Source of the DNA: Paenibacillus agricola
Lineage (GTDB): Bacteria > Bacillota > Bacilli > Paenibacillales > NBRC-103111
Assembly: GCF_011440305.1 (NCBI RefSeq)
Contig: NZ_JAAOIW010000007.1
Span: forward strand, 62,001-126,000
Length of the DNA stretch: 64,000 bases
Direction of reading: 5' to 3'
Shown: positions 18,414 through 29,500 of the stretch, in pieces
Position numbering within the stretch: position 1 is the stretch's first letter
How the letters are laid out: the number at the start of each line of letters is the position of its first letter
Made by a program: the position numbers and the translations under genes
The notes under the pieces: generated by a model
Databases searched by the model: none
The model's input: only the letters and a program-made list of their open reading frames with translations
What the model was told of the DNA's origin: nothing

Positions 18414-20396
18414 TTATACCTTGAATTTGTCCGCGGTGGCTTTCAACTGCCCCGCAGCCTCCATCAGCTCCTGCGACCTTGTGCTGGTCGCCTCGGAATC
18501 CTGCAGTTGGAGCAGCGAAGCCTCGGCTACCTGCTGCGCTTGGTCGGATGCGCTGCCGGCAATCCGCGCTATTTCCTCGATCCCAGCGGTCACTTCCTCC
18601 GTGCCCGCAGACATTTGCTCGGCCGCGGCAGAAATTTCCTCCATCTGAGTTGATACGTCATTGACGGAATTTAGCATGCGCGACAGCACTTCACGAAGCT
18701 GCCCAACCTGCAGCACGCCGTCCTTTATTTCCGCCTCGCCTAGGCTCATCGCATGTACAGCCGCTGCCATAGAGGCCTGGATGTCGGTAATCCGCTCGTT
18801 AATTTGCCGCGCGGATGCCTCGGATTGGTCTGCGAGCTTCCTGACCTCGCTGGCAACCACAGCAAACCCTTTGCCTTGCTCTCCGGCGCGCGCCGCTTCA
18901 ATAGCGGCATTCAGCGCCAGTAATCCAGTTTGCGAAGCAATCCCGGATATGACCTGCGCCATCCCGCCTACGGCGTCCATGCCTTGCTCCAGCTTGTCAA
19001 TCGCTAGGCCCACCCCGCTAGCTGATTCGCTGAGCGTAACCATCTGCCGCATCGCCTGCTCGGACGCCCGGTCGCCATCTTCGGCCTCCCGCGCCAAATG
19101 CTGGGTCGCCTCTGACACTTCGGCGGAAGCCTCGGCAATCCGCTGGATGCCGACAGCCATTTCTCCCATCGCCTTGGCGCTATCCTCGGCACTAATCGCT
19201 TGAGAGCCAGCCCCGTGGCTGAGCGACTCAATGGTATGCGAAATTCCCGACGCTGTGGCTGTAGACCGTACCGCACTATCTGTTAAATGGCCAGATATCG
19301 CACCTACCTGGTTAGACATCCGCCCGATGGTTCCCATCATTTCCTGTAAATGAGCGATAAATTTATTGATTTCGATGGCGAGCATCGCCATCTCATCCTT
19401 GCCTCGAACGGGAATCCGATAAGTAAGGTCAGCCTCTTGGGAATTCAAGTTCGTCGCAGCCTGAAGTACAAATCTTAATTTGCGGGACACAATCGCACCC
19501 GATAAGAGGAATAAAAGTAACAAGACCCCTATGTATAAACCGCCAAACTCCAGCGCTACTTTCAGACGTTGCTGGGTAATAAAAGCATCCGAGGCTTGCT
19601 TCGATAAATCAACACGAACCGCTCCCCAGTTCTTGCCATCAATAACAAGCGGGTATGCCAAATCCCATCTTTCAAAGACCTGCTGTTCCACTACCTGCGA
19701 ATATTTTTGCAGCAGCGTTTGTGATGTATCTTTATAAGAGGCTGCCGTGTAGCCAACAATATCATTAAATACACGATTAGCCCGATACTTTTGGCTGTTT
19801 ATGCCCGTCGTGCCCCAAGCATCCTTCGATTCCTCGCCCAGTGGGCTACTTTTCATATTGTGAGTACCTACATAGCCATTAAAATCAGGATTAGCCGAAT
19901 AAGCAATCGGCACAACGAAAATAACATTTTCATCTGTCAAAAAACCATCAATAACCCGTTGCCAATGGTCATCCGTGTAAGCGTCATAAGCGCTTGTATA
20001 CTTGAGCTCGTATTTAGAGAGTGGAATCATCCGTCCATCAAAAAGCTTTTGCTGCAATGCCGCGTATGCAGGATCTTTGGCACGTTTTTGCGCTTCCAGC
20101 TCACTTTCAGGAATTAGCTGCAAATTGTCGTTAAACAAATTGCGCTTGAGGTCTTCACCTGACAGCCTCGTTCCATCTTTTAGAATTATTCCATCTCTAA
20201 TGTCATTTTCAGTTATGCTCTGCAGCGCTTTGGAGAGTGAAACTGCCATCGTACTTCCTTTTTCAAAAAGCTGCTTTTCCGAATCGGCTCGAATTTTGTC
20301 CCATTCGTAAGCATATATACCACCTATCAGCACCAACAAAATGATCCCTGCAAACAACATAAATCTAGCCGTTAATGAGTGAACCCATTTAAGCAT
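18414..20396 (-). CDS. Methyl-accepting chemotaxis receptor
   Basis: A 660-residue membrane receptor. A first membrane helix (residues 12-30) is followed by an extracytoplasmic domain of about 240 residues, a second helix (about 280-302), a HAMP linker ([21 protein letters not shown] region) and a long signalling coiled coil. The tip motif [23 protein letters not shown] is the universal kinase-contact region; its core is [19 protein letters not shown] precedes ATG 20396. The sensor part has no recognised Cache or TarH signature, so the ligand is unknown. Confidence 0.92.
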   Translation of the reverse strand: MLKWVHSLTARFMLFAGIILLVLIGGIYAYEWDKIRADSEKQLFEKGSTMAVSLSKALQSITENDIRDGIILKDGTRLSGEDLKRNLFNDNLQLIPESELEAQKRAKDPAYAALQQKLFDGRMIPLSKYELKYTSAYDAYTDDHWQRVIDGFLTDENVIFVVPIAYSANPDFNGYVGTHNMKSSPLGEESKDAWGTTGINSQKYRANRVFNDIVGYTAASYKDTSQTLLQKYSQVVEQQVFERWDLAYPLVIDGKNWGAVRVDLSKQASDAFITQQRLKVALEFGGLYIGVLLLLFLLSGAIVSRKLRFVLQAATNLNSQEADLTYRIPVRGKDEMAMLAIEINKFIAHLQEMMGTIGRMSNQVGAISGHLTDSAVRSTATASGISHTIESLSHGAGSQAISAEDSAKAMGEMAVGIQRIAEASAEVSEATQHLAREAEDGDRASEQAMRQMVTLSESASGVGLAIDKLEQGMDAVGGMAQVISGIASQTGLLALNAAIEAARAGEQGKGFAVVASEVRKLADQSEASARQINERITDIQASMAAAVHAMSLGEAEIKDGVLQVGQLREVLSRMLNSVNDVSTQMEEISAAAEQMSAGTEEVTAGIEEIARIAGSASDQAQQVAEASLLQLQDSEATSTRSQELMEAAGQLKATADKFKV

Positions 20397-20534
20397 AGAG
20401 CACCTCCCATATTTGAATTATCACCCATATTGATTATACATGATCAATAAGCAAAAAGGCCTATTATGACCACAAATTTATATGTCTTTTTTACTATATC
20501 ATATAAATCAGCTTCTGCAGCCTACCTGTCTATA

Positions 20535-20560
20535 GAAAAAGAGATCCTTGAAAGGATCTC
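20535..20560 (-). terminator. Terminator of the methyltransferase gene
   Basis: GAGATCCTT/AAGGATCTC hairpin (20541-20560) followed on the minus strand by CTTTTTC, 28 bases after the stop codon. Confidence 0.82.
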
Positions 20561-20587
20561 CCTGCATGTGATTTGCTTCCCAGGTTA

Positions 20588-21805
20588 TTAAGCTTCCACT
20601 ATCGTCTCCAGCTTGCCTGCGGTATCCAGCAGCGGCTGCAATTCGGCTCCCAATGCGCGCTCCAGATAAGGGGCTGCATGCAAAAAGCTGCGGAAATCGA
20701 GATAGCTGCGAACCATCGCCGCTTGCTCCTCAGCTTTAAGCGAGTTGCCTTTGACCGCGCGGATTAATATATTTTTGGGTGTATGCTCCATATCAATAAA
20801 CTCCAGCAGCTGCGTCCTGTAGCCCATGATGTCTAGCAATTGTGCTCGAATCGCATCGGTCGCGAGTGCCGAGAAGCGCTCCTTAAGGATGCCATGCTGC
20901 AAGAGTGGCGCCAGCACATCGCTCTTCACCTGCTGGAACAGCTCATGCTGGCAGCATGGCACCGATAAAATCACGCCTGCCTGCCAGCGGATGGCCTTCT
21001 CCAAGGCTGCGTCTGTAGCGGTATCACAAGCATGCAGCGTGACGACCATATCTACTTGCGCAAGCCCATTATAGTCAGCAATATCCCCGACTAGAAATTG
21101 GAGTCCGTCATAGCCAAAGCGTTCAGCAAGCTCACTGCAATGGCGGATAACATCCTCCTTCAAATCAAGTCCGATGACACGGATATCGAAGCCTTGGAGC
21201 TCCTTCAAATAATGGTACAGTGCAAACGTCAGGTACGACTTGCCGCAGCCAAAATCGACAATGTTGAGCGTGCGCCCAGTCGGCAAATGCGGAACGATAT
21301 CGGCTATGAGCTCGACGAACCGGTTAATTTGCCGAAATTTATCATATTTCGGCGCCAGCACCTTGCCATCGGCATTCATGATGCCAAGCTCCACCAGAAA
21401 AGGCACCGGAGTGCCCTCCTCCAGCAAATAGTTTTTTTTGCGGTTATGGCTAAGCACGGCGGCCGGCTTCTTCGTCGGCGGCTTTGCAAGGATGCCGAGC
21501 TTGCCCTTTTTATTAATTAGCACCTGGTAATCAGCAGTTGCTGCCTGTATCAATCCCTGTCGGTACGTATCGGACAGCAGCAGAAGGATTCGACTGGCTG
21601 CCGCCGCAGGCAGCAGATTATCATGCAGCACTTTGTTGCCGCCAAAGGAGCTGAACTGGTAATGCAGCTCCCCCTTTAGCTCCAGCGGCTTGACCGTAAC
21701 CTTGCTGTAGGTGGAGGAACTGCCCGTACGCAGCTGGCTGAAGGTCCCTTGGATCAAGGTGCTCTTTTTAATTACCTCATCAATTATAGTTTCCAATGAT
21801 AACAT
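20588..21805 (-). CDS. SAM-dependent methyltransferase with METTL25/GSTCD-like motifs
   Basis: A 405-residue protein with a Rossmann methyltransferase core in its second half. The SAM-binding motif I is NIVDFGCGKSYLTFALYHYL, acidic residue D in IGLDLK follows the second strand, and VVTLHACDTATD plus SVPCCQHEL are typical of the METTL25/Trm13/GSTCD-like group, whose known members act on RNA. The N-terminal 150 residues are probably an accessory substrate domain. The start at ATG 21805 has only a weak GGGGA site. Target unknown; a nucleic acid substrate is inference. Confidence 0.78.
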   Translation of the reverse strand: MLSLETIIDEVIKKSTLIQGTFSQLRTGSSSTYSKVTVKPLELKGELHYQFSSFGGNKVLHDNLLPAAAASRILLLLSDTYRQGLIQAATADYQVLINKKGKLGILAKPPTKKPAAVLSHNRKKNYLLEEGTPVPFLVELGIMNADGKVLAPKYDKFRQINRFVELIADIVPHLPTGRTLNIVDFGCGKSYLTFALYHYLKELQGFDIRVIGLDLKEDVIRHCSELAERFGYDGLQFLVGDIADYNGLAQVDMVVTLHACDTATDAALEKAIRWQAGVILSVPCCQHELFQQVKSDVLAPLLQHGILKERFSALATDAIRAQLLDIMGYRTQLLEFIDMEHTPKNILIRAVKGNSLKAEEQAAMVRSYLDFRSFLHAAPYLERALGAELQPLLDTAGKLETIVEA

Positions 21806-21874
21806 TTGGCTTTGATTCCCCGTTCTGATTATTCTTTATGTGCGACATTCGCAAGGGAAGATCGGGCTCTATCT

Positions 21875-23149
21875 TCAGAAAGTCGGCCTCAGCCGGATCA
21901 GCCTATCATCCTCTGCGCCTGGATTGCCACGGCCATCACGGTTGTTCGTCATAATATAGATCGAGCCGTCCGGCCCTTCCATAACATTACGAACCCGGCC
22001 CAGTTCATTCTTGAAGAGCGGCACCAGCTGCTGGACAGACTGCTGGTCACTTCCTAAGATCACGCGGAGCACCTGGGTGCCGCGCAGATTGGCTGCCAGC
22101 AGATTACCCGTCCAAGGTCCTTTCGTTACGAAAGTAATCCCGGATGGCGCCCAGGTTTCTTTCGCACTGTGGGCTATCGGCGTCTTAAGGGCGCCTGGAC
22201 CCAGCTTCGTCTTGTCTTTGGCTGCAACCTCGGCTATATCGCCCTCGATCAACGGCCAGCCATAGTTAGCACCGGGCTCGATCAGGTTAAACTCGTCATG
22301 GGCCGATTGGCCATGCTCTGTGCTGAACAGCTTGCCCGTTACAGGATGCCAGGACAAGCCCTGCGGATTACGATGCCCCAAGCTGTACACAGGGGAATTC
22401 GGAAACGGGTTATCCTTCGGGATGGAGCCGTCCGTTTGGATGCGTAATATTTTTCCACCTAGCTGGTCGAGCTCTTGCGCCATAGAGGCTTTGCCGGCAT
22501 CACCGCTTGTGATATAGAGCAAGCCATCGGGTCCGATTTTGACCCGTCCGCCATCATGATTCTGTGCCCCGGGCAGCTTGTCTATAATAACTTTATCCAG
22601 CTTTAATTGGTTGCCGCTCTCTATCATGCGCAGCACCTGGTTTCGGGTTTCTCCACCCTCCTCGTACGTGTGGTACACATACATTGCGTGGTTATTGGCG
22701 AAATCCTTATCCAGCACCAGTCCCAGCAGGCCGGACTCCCCTTTCTGGGTGAAGGGCTTCTCAAAGCGATAGGCTGGCTGCTCCAACAGCTTGCCGTTAT
22801 CGATTACGCGAATAAGCCCGCCACGTTCCGTGAAGAAGATGCGTCCATCGGCTGCTATATCCATATCCCATGGCACGTCCAGCTTGCTCGCAAGCACCTC
22901 CTGCGTATACGGGAAGTCCGCATTTACATTGGCGGCAGGAGTTGCTGGAGCCACCGGCGTTTGTGGGGTTGCCGTGGGCGGGGTAGCTGCGGGCGGGATC
23001 GTTGCGGTTGGCGGCTGTGGCACCACAGTTGCCGGTTGAGTCGCGGAAGCCGGCGACTTCGTCTCGGCGTCAGTGCAGCCTGTCGCAGCAAGCCCTAATG
23101 ACATTGCGGCCGTAATCAGCCATATATTAAAGCCATTCATTCCATTCAT
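21875..23149 (-). CDS. PQQ-type sugar dehydrogenase lipoprotein (glucose/sorbosone dehydrogenase fold)
   Basis: A 424-residue exported lipoprotein. The signal peptide ends in lipobox LAATGC near residue 25, followed by a Thr/Pro/Ala-rich spacer (to about 75). The rest is a six-bladed beta-propeller: LDVPWDMDIAADGRIFFTERGG, QNHDGGRVKIGPDGLLYITSGD and GHRNPQGLSWHP are family hallmarks, with cores such as NHDGGRV and GHRNPQG. Members oxidise aldose sugars using PQQ. The organism may or may not make PQQ; that is not shown here. GGGGGG lies 8 bases before ATG 23149. Confidence 0.87.
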   Translation of the reverse strand: MNGMNGFNIWLITAAMSLGLAATGCTDAETKSPASATQPATVVPQPPTATIPPAATPPTATPQTPVAPATPAANVNADFPYTQEVLASKLDVPWDMDIAADGRIFFTERGGLIRVIDNGKLLEQPAYRFEKPFTQKGESGLLGLVLDKDFANNHAMYVYHTYEEGGETRNQVLRMIESGNQLKLDKVIIDKLPGAQNHDGGRVKIGPDGLLYITSGDAGKASMAQELDQLGGKILRIQTDGSIPKDNPFPNSPVYSLGHRNPQGLSWHPVTGKLFSTEHGQSAHDEFNLIEPGANYGWPLIEGDIAEVAAKDKTKLGPGALKTPIAHSAKETWAPSGITFVTKGPWTGNLLAANLRGTQVLRVILGSDQQSVQQLVPLFKNELGRVRNVMEGPDGSIYIMTNNRDGRGNPGAEDDRLIRLRPTF

Positions 23150-23240
23150 TCATTTATCCCCCCTAAATTGATAGCGATTCTAAGCCTTTTCTTTATTATA
23201 CCGAATCCTGTGCTTGAAAAGCTAATGGAGCGAATAAAAC

Positions 23241-23266
23241 AAAAAGAGCACTGCTTATAGCAGTGC
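23241..23266 (-). terminator. Terminator of dps
   Basis: GCACTGC/GCAGTGC hairpin (23248-23266) with a 5-base loop and a minus-strand tail CTTTTTG. Confidence 0.88.
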
Positions 23267-23283
23267 CCCGGGTTTAATATCAT

Positions 23284-23745
23284 TTATTTACCCAAGAATG
23301 CTTCCAGCATCCAAGTGTGTTTTTCCAAGCTTGCATGGATCGAGAGCAGCATATCGCCAGTTGTTTCGTCGCCGGCTTTCTCAGCAGTTTCCATACCTTC
23401 TTTCAGTTGGTCGTTAATTAGCTTAAAGTCCGCAACCACTTCGCGAACCATATCTTCTGCCTTTTCCGTACCTTGGGCTTCCTTGATATCGGATTCCTTC
23501 AGCATACCCGCCATAGTGGCAATTGGTTGGCCATGCAATGTAAGCAGTCGCTCCGCAATTGCATCAAAATGCAAAGTCGTTTCGTTGTACAATTCCTCAA
23601 GCTTAATATGAAGCGTGAAGAAATTAGGTCCCTTGACGTACCAATGGAAATTGTGCAGCTTAATGTATAGAACACCAAAGTTAGCTACCTGATGATTCAA
23701 AATTTGATGTAATTGGTCAGTTGAGTTTTTAACTGCATTAGCCAT
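23284..23745 (-). CDS. dps: Dps ferritin-like DNA-protecting protein
   Basis: A 153-residue four-helix protein of the Dps family, which forms dodecamers that oxidise and store iron with hydrogen peroxide. The inter-subunit ferroxidase ligands are in place: H34, H46, D61 and E65 (HNFHWYVKGPNFFTLH then DAIAE). No long Lys-rich tail is seen, so DNA binding may be weak. ATG 23745 follows AAGGAG with 10-base spacing; an in-frame GTG at 23754 is too close to that site. It is a single-gene unit with its own terminator. No clear PerR box is visible upstream. Confidence 0.93.
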   Translation of the reverse strand: MANAVKNSTDQLHQILNHQVANFGVLYIKLHNFHWYVKGPNFFTLHIKLEELYNETTLHFDAIAERLLTLHGQPIATMAGMLKESDIKEAQGTEKAEDMVREVVADFKLINDQLKEGMETAEKAGDETTGDMLLSIHASLEKHTWMLEAFLGK

Positions 23746-23874
23746 AATGGACACTCTCCTTGAATGGTTTTATAGGTTTCTGAAATGAATCTACCTCTAT
23801 TAAATAACCTTCCAGCGCTAACTTGAAACAACTATAGCTAAGTATACCCAAATTCAGGAAAGTCATGCGTCACT

Positions 23875-24534
23875 CTAAGAATCCTCCCGTGAGCGGCTCC
23901 GCTTGTCCAGCCAGCGGTAGCTTTTTCTTACCAAATCCAAAACATGCTCAGGGATCGGCAGCTTATGGAAAACCGGAAAATAAAACCGGTTATACGCCGT
24001 TTTCACATCATCCCACATGGAGCAAGGGTCCTCTTTGAGAAAATCTGAGACATCTACCACAACGCCGCGCTCGTTCTGGAGCATTACATTTTTGCCGTGC
24101 ACATCATGTGGGAACAAGCCGCGCCCACGGGCGTAGTCCAGCGCGTCATCAATATCGTCAACGGCCTGCTGTGGGATATAAATGCCACGCAGTAGGCAAG
24201 CATAAAAGGTGTGGCCCCTTAGCCGGCGAAGGATTAGATAATGCGAGCCTACATACAAGCATTCCGAATAAGCCGGATGGTTGCCCAGCCTGCGGTAGAC
24301 CTCTACCTCCTCCTGGATTCCCGGACGCCCTGGAGCATACACCTTGACCACGAAATCGTCCATTTCAGGATGGGTCATAACCGCTGCATAATTACCAGCA
24401 CCCAACAGCTTCCACGGAAAAGGGACATGGTGTGGGACGACTGGGTTGCGAGGGTCGGCACTTTCTATATGCAAATGTGGCAGTAGCTCTTTCTCTACCT
24501 TATCAATTAGTTTCTCAATTCGTTCCTCACTCAT
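23875..24534 (-). CDS. Small protein-kinase-like protein (YrzF-like)
   Basis: A 219-residue protein with an abbreviated protein-kinase fold. VVKVYAP supplies the likely ATP-binding Lys, FPHDVHGKNVML is the catalytic loop (Asp in HDVHGKN, Asn for metal), and VVDVSDF replaces the DFG metal motif. This matches small bacterial Ser/Thr-kinase-like proteins such as B. subtilis YrzF. It lacks a membrane segment or sensor domain. ATG 24534 follows GGAGGAG with 8-base spacing; TTG 24540 is too close. Activity and substrate unknown. Confidence 0.75.
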   Translation of the reverse strand: MSEERIEKLIDKVEKELLPHLHIESADPRNPVVPHHVPFPWKLLGAGNYAAVMTHPEMDDFVVKVYAPGRPGIQEEVEVYRRLGNHPAYSECLYVGSHYLILRRLRGHTFYACLLRGIYIPQQAVDDIDDALDYARGRGLFPHDVHGKNVMLQNERGVVVDVSDFLKEDPCSMWDDVKTAYNRFYFPVFHKLPIPEHVLDLVRKSYRWLDKRSRSREDS

Positions 24535-24540
24535 AGCCAA

Positions 24541-24895
24541 AGCTCCTCCACCTTGTTAACCACCATATCCCTGCATGGCCAGCCTTGGGCTGATAGCGAA
24601 TTGTAAATAGCTTCCTTTATTGCACATACGCATATTGTAGCATATGAAAAAACCGCATGCGAACCTAGGATTTGCATTCTGCCGCGGATCCCTGCCGCCG
24701 ATGCATTAAGCTTTGCTATGAAAGCAAGGATGGCTATTGAAACCTCGGTATGCCTCATCGCTATTCCCCATTTGACCACAAGATTACAGTCAATGTCGGA
24801 ACCGCAAGCACAATTCCAAACCATTTATCGACAAAAAAGAGCTTATCGAACACGCCGATAAAGCCCATAAGATCTTAACATTTCCTTTCCTTACC
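24541..24895. other. Non-coding stretch between the kinase and cardiolipin synthase genes
   Basis: No gene with a ribosome site or recognisable product is seen. A 97-codon minus-strand open frame here (24531-24824) overlaps the kinase start and has an unconvincing composition. No strong hairpin or riboswitch was found. Confidence 0.4.
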
Positions 24896-26386
24896 TCATA
24901 GAAGGGGAGAAAGCAGCCTCGCTACGGATTCCGTGGCCCGGATCAGCCGGTTCCGACAATCATAGCCCTCGCATGTTAAGATTTGGCAGTCCAGCATGTC
25001 CTGTTCAAAGGTCGCTTCAAGCTTGGCGGCTACATCGGAACCGTATAAAAAAGCGGTGATTTCGAAATTAAGCTCAAAGCTGCGATGATCCATATTGGCC
25101 GTCCCTACAGCCGCTGCCTCTCCATCCACTGCAATCGTTTTCGCGTGAAGGAATCCTTTTTCATACAAATAGCATTTGGCTCCGGCGCGTAACAAGTCAC
25201 CTATATGTGCATAAGAGGCCCAATGGACCAACCTATGGTCGCCTTTAGTCGGGATCATAATCCGCACATCAATGCCCGATAAGGCAGCTATTCGCAGTGC
25301 ATTTAGTACCCCTTCATCAGGAACAAAATACGGGGTTTGCACATATATATTTTTTTTGGCCTGAAAAATCATCTTAATGTAGCCATTCTTAATCTGCTGC
25401 TTATCCGAATTCGGGCCGCTGGATACGACCTGCACCGCAGTCCGAGCTACATCCTTCATCTCTGGAAAGAGCACAGGCTCGAAAGAGAGCATCTCATTCG
25501 AAGCGACATCCCAATCACGCATAAACTGAATTTGCAGCCTGTGCACCGCATCACCATATATCATCAAGTGCGTATCCCGCCAATAGCCAACCTTCTTGTT
25601 GAGCCCCAGATATTCATCCCCGATATTGAATCCGCCAATAAACCCAATCTTTCCATCCATAATAGCAATTTTTCGATGGTTTCGGTAATTGAAACGAAAG
25701 TTCAAGTAAGGAATTTTGGCAGGAAAAAAGGAGTGGACCATTCCTCCGGCCTGCCGCAACGGAAGCAGCATTTTTTTGCTGATATCTAATGACCCGATAT
25801 CGTCGTACAACAGCCGCACCTCAACCCCAGCCTTCGCTTTGCGAGTCAATGCTTCAATCAACCGACGGCCTGTAGCATCATTCCCAATTTTATAATAAAG
25901 CAAGTGGATGTGCTGCTGTGCCTGCTCGATTTTCTCCAATAACATTTCAAATTTACGTTTGCCGTCTGTAAGCAGGGTGACCTCATTATTTTGTGTTAAG
26001 GGCGAGATGCTGCTAAGCAAATTCATATAAATCAGATGCCGAAAATTGGGCACTACGGGATCATGGTACACATAGGTTTCATCATGAATAGCTACCCGCT
26101 GGTCTTCAAGCTCCTCTCGCACCCACCGCTCCATCCTTGGCTTTAGCCTGTACACCTTTTGCCGTGCGAGATTTTGTCCAATGAACAAATAAATAATACA
26201 TCCAATCAGTGGCAACAGCAGCAGCAGCATGAGCCATGCCCATGTAACCCCTACATTGCGCCTTTCTAAAAAAATAATGACTACCGCAAATAAAAGATTA
26301 ATAAGCGGTATCCAGTTATTAATAAACTTCCATACAGGAATAATCCAATCCTCCATAAAAGGCATTCTGCCCACCCCATCATTCAT
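24896..26386 (-). CDS. cls: Cardiolipin synthase (phospholipase D family)
   Basis: A 496-residue membrane enzyme that condenses two phosphatidylglycerol molecules to cardiolipin. Two N-terminal membrane segments (about 22-40 and 48-70) precede two phospholipase D HKD motifs: NHRKIAIMDGKIGFIGG near residue 235 and HAKTIAVDGEAAAVGTANMD near 415. Length and order match Bacillus ClsA/YwnE types. The start is uncertain: ATG 26386 has little ribosome site, while in-frame ATGs at codons 8 and 11 follow a GGGGTGG sequence. No operon partner is evident. Confidence 0.92.
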   Translation of the reverse strand: MNDGVGRMPFMEDWIIPVWKFINNWIPLINLLFAVVIIFLERRNVGVTWAWLMLLLLLPLIGCIIYLFIGQNLARQKVYRLKPRMERWVREELEDQRVAIHDETYVYHDPVVPNFRHLIYMNLLSSISPLTQNNEVTLLTDGKRKFEMLLEKIEQAQQHIHLLYYKIGNDATGRRLIEALTRKAKAGVEVRLLYDDIGSLDISKKMLLPLRQAGGMVHSFFPAKIPYLNFRFNYRNHRKIAIMDGKIGFIGGFNIGDEYLGLNKKVGYWRDTHLMIYGDAVHRLQIQFMRDWDVASNEMLSFEPVLFPEMKDVARTAVQVVSSGPNSDKQQIKNGYIKMIFQAKKNIYVQTPYFVPDEGVLNALRIAALSGIDVRIMIPTKGDHRLVHWASYAHIGDLLRAGAKCYLYEKGFLHAKTIAVDGEAAAVGTANMDHRSFELNFEITAFLYGSDVAAKLEATFEQDMLDCQILTCEGYDCRNRLIRATESVARLLSPLL

Positions 26387-26589
26387 CTCAACTAAGCATA
26401 CTCTTATTCTTATAAGATACCATACCTGATGTCGTAAAACTAAGGCTGCTCCAAGAAGTGATATGGATTAAAATATGACAAATAACTACCTTATTTGCGC
26501 ATAGAAAGGATTTGGCTATTTTTTATCGAACTAACAAGCTATATTGTTTTTAAATTATACATTTCAACATTTCCCAAGGAGGCCTTTTA

Positions 26590-29500
26590 GTGAAAAAAAC
26601 CATCCATATTCTGCTATCTACTTTACTCTTATGTGGCTTATGGAGCGGCACTGCTGGAGCACAGCTTAATGAAACAGAGGCTTTATTCAGCTCTTCCCAA
26701 ATCGTTGACAATACCGCAGTGAGCAGCTTCCATAAAGCATTTATCCCTAACCAGGTGCTGGTGAAATATAAACCAGGCACAGCTTCGGCAGCTTCTCCCT
26801 TTAGTGCATCCCCAATGGTCTCCATTAAATCCATGGAAACCGATGACCATGTTGGTGCTATCAAACTGGAATTGTCTGCAGGCTCCGACGTATACCATAC
26901 TATTAAAGAGTTAAATAACAATCCTGATGTGCTGTACGCACAGCCCGTTTATACGTACCAGCTGTCTGCCCCTAGCGTCTCCGCCGTTGTATACGGCGAT
27001 GACTTACAGCCACAGCAGTGGGGCATCAAGGCATCCCACCTCGATTCCCTGTGGGAAAAGGTGCCGGCAAGCAAACGTGGGCTGGTCAAGATCGCGATTA
27101 TCGATTCCGGCGTGGATTTCGACCATCCTGACCTTGTAGGCAGCTTGGACAAAGGCGTTAACTTTATTACGCCATCTGCCCTACCCAATGATGATAATGG
27201 CCACGGCACCCACGTGGCCGGCATCGCAGCAGCAATCACGAATAATAATGTCGGGATTGCTGGCGTAGCTGGCGGTGTCCGTATTCTACCGGTCAAAGTA
27301 ACGAATGCTGAGGGCTCAGGCAATTCCCGTACAATTGGCCAAGGGATCATATGGGCGGCCGACCAAGGCGCATCCGTCATTAATTTAAGCTTAGGCGGTG
27401 ATACCGTGGATCCTTATCTACAAGATACGATTCAGTACGCTCAGAAGCTAGGATCGCTTGTGGTGGCAGCGGCAGGAAATGAAAGCAACCATGCCGCTGG
27501 TCTTGATGCTCCTATTAGCTATCCAGCTGCTTATCCCGGCGTGATAAGTGTTGGGGCGATTAATGAGCCAACCGCTGAAAACATCAGCAATAACCAGACT
27601 GAGTCCTATACTTATGCCAATTTCTCGAATGTCGGACCAGAGCTTAAGCTGGTCGCCCCAGGAGTGAGAATTTATAGCACATTATTAGGCGGAGCGTATG
27701 GCAACAAAAGCGGAACCTCGATGTCAGCACCATTCGTTACCGGCTTGGCAGCAATGGTGAAAGCTGCCGACCCGTCGCTTGCTGCCAGCCAACTTCAAAC
27801 GATTATTACGGCCACTGCCACCGATTTGGGCGCAGTCGGCAGAGATAACAATTACGGAAACGGCCTTATCGATGGAGCGCGTGCTTTCGAAACTCCGCGA
27901 TTATTGCTGGAGCCCACACTTAGCCCTGCAACAGTGGCAACAGCGACCTATACGTATATGCCAATTACCATCAATGCCAATGATTTTAATGGCGATTTAA
28001 ATACAAGCCTTCAATCTACCACTTCGGGAAATGTAGTATTGAAGGTCAGCCAATATATACCTGCAAGCGGTCAATGGGTAGCGACCGATACAGCACCTGA
28101 CAAGGTGGTTGCTCTAAGTGGTGGAGCTGCGTTCGTAGGGCTCGAGCTTCCGCTCGCAGGATTGTACAGCGTAAGTGCCATAGCAGAGTCTAACGCTGTG
28201 GACAAGCTATACATCCCCTCAAACACATTGTATTCCAGAGAATTCTTGCCAGCATCCGACACGACCTTATCGGCAATAAGTATCAATAATAGCGCCATCG
28301 CGATAACTCCCAACCGTAGCTATTACGAGGCGACAGTGGATGCACCCATTGCATCCGTAGTCATTAATGCTACTGCTGCATCTGCCAAGGCTACTATTAC
28401 TATTAACGGGCAAGCCTTCCAAGCAGCCTCAGGCTCCCGTACCGTCAGCCTTAATCAGGGAGAGAACTTTATTACGGTTACAGTGATTGCGGAGAATTTC
28501 ACTACGCAGACCTACACTCTATTGATTTACAAGAAATATGCTTCATCCAACAATTACATTAGCAAGATTTACTATGACGAAGGTGTATTGGTTACACCCT
28601 TCAATAAAGAGACATCACATTATACACTTTACGTCAGCAATTCAACGAAAAACCTGGCCTTTGCAGCTTTATTAGAAAATAAAGAGGCTACTCTGGTCAT
28701 CGATGGTGCAGCCACTCCCGACGCAACTTTACACATCTCAAGGCAGTTACAAACGGGTAGCAATCCTTTTTATGTTATTGTTACCGCCCCAGACGGTTCC
28801 GCCCGAAATTATGTATTCAACATTGTACGCTTATTCGGAGAACTAAGCACAGGTATGCTGAAAAACGTTACAATAAATAGTGGCGGGGTAGTAACCTCAC
28901 CCTTGTTCAACCCAGAATTATACAGCTATCAAGCAATAGTCGACTATAGTATAACCAATCTATCCTTGTACTTGATGCCTATCCTTCCATCCACTTCAGT
29001 TAAGCTAAATAACATTGCTGTGACTGACGATACACCGGTAAACGTCTCTTTAAATGTAGGAGATAACACCTTCACGGCAACTACAATCGGAATCGATGGC
29101 GCTACCAAAACCTACACCTTCACGATTACACGCCGCCCAGCAGTAATTTCCGGCGGCGGTGGTGGCGGCGGTGGCGGCGGTGGCGGTGGTGGTGGCGGTG
29201 GTGGCGGCGGTGGCGGTGGTGGTGGCGGTGGTGGCGCAACGACCACCGAAAATACAACAGGCACTATTTCTGTTCCTGTTGCAGTCGTTATCACAGCTTC
29301 AAATGAGCAATTAAAGAATGAGCTGGAAGCTTTGGACCAGACCAAGATCACAATAGACGCCAAAACGGGTAATACAGGCTCTGGAGTCCAAGTCCAATTC
29401 AGTGCTTCCATCCTGCAACTGGCCACTGACAAAAATAAATCAATCTTTATCGATACGGGACGGCAAGTGTTCGAACTGCCTCCTGGAGCCATTGAAGTAC

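Noticed and set aside
24531-24824. 97-codon minus-strand gene before the kinase
   Set aside because: No ribosome site, overlap with the kinase start, and unconvincing amino acid composition.
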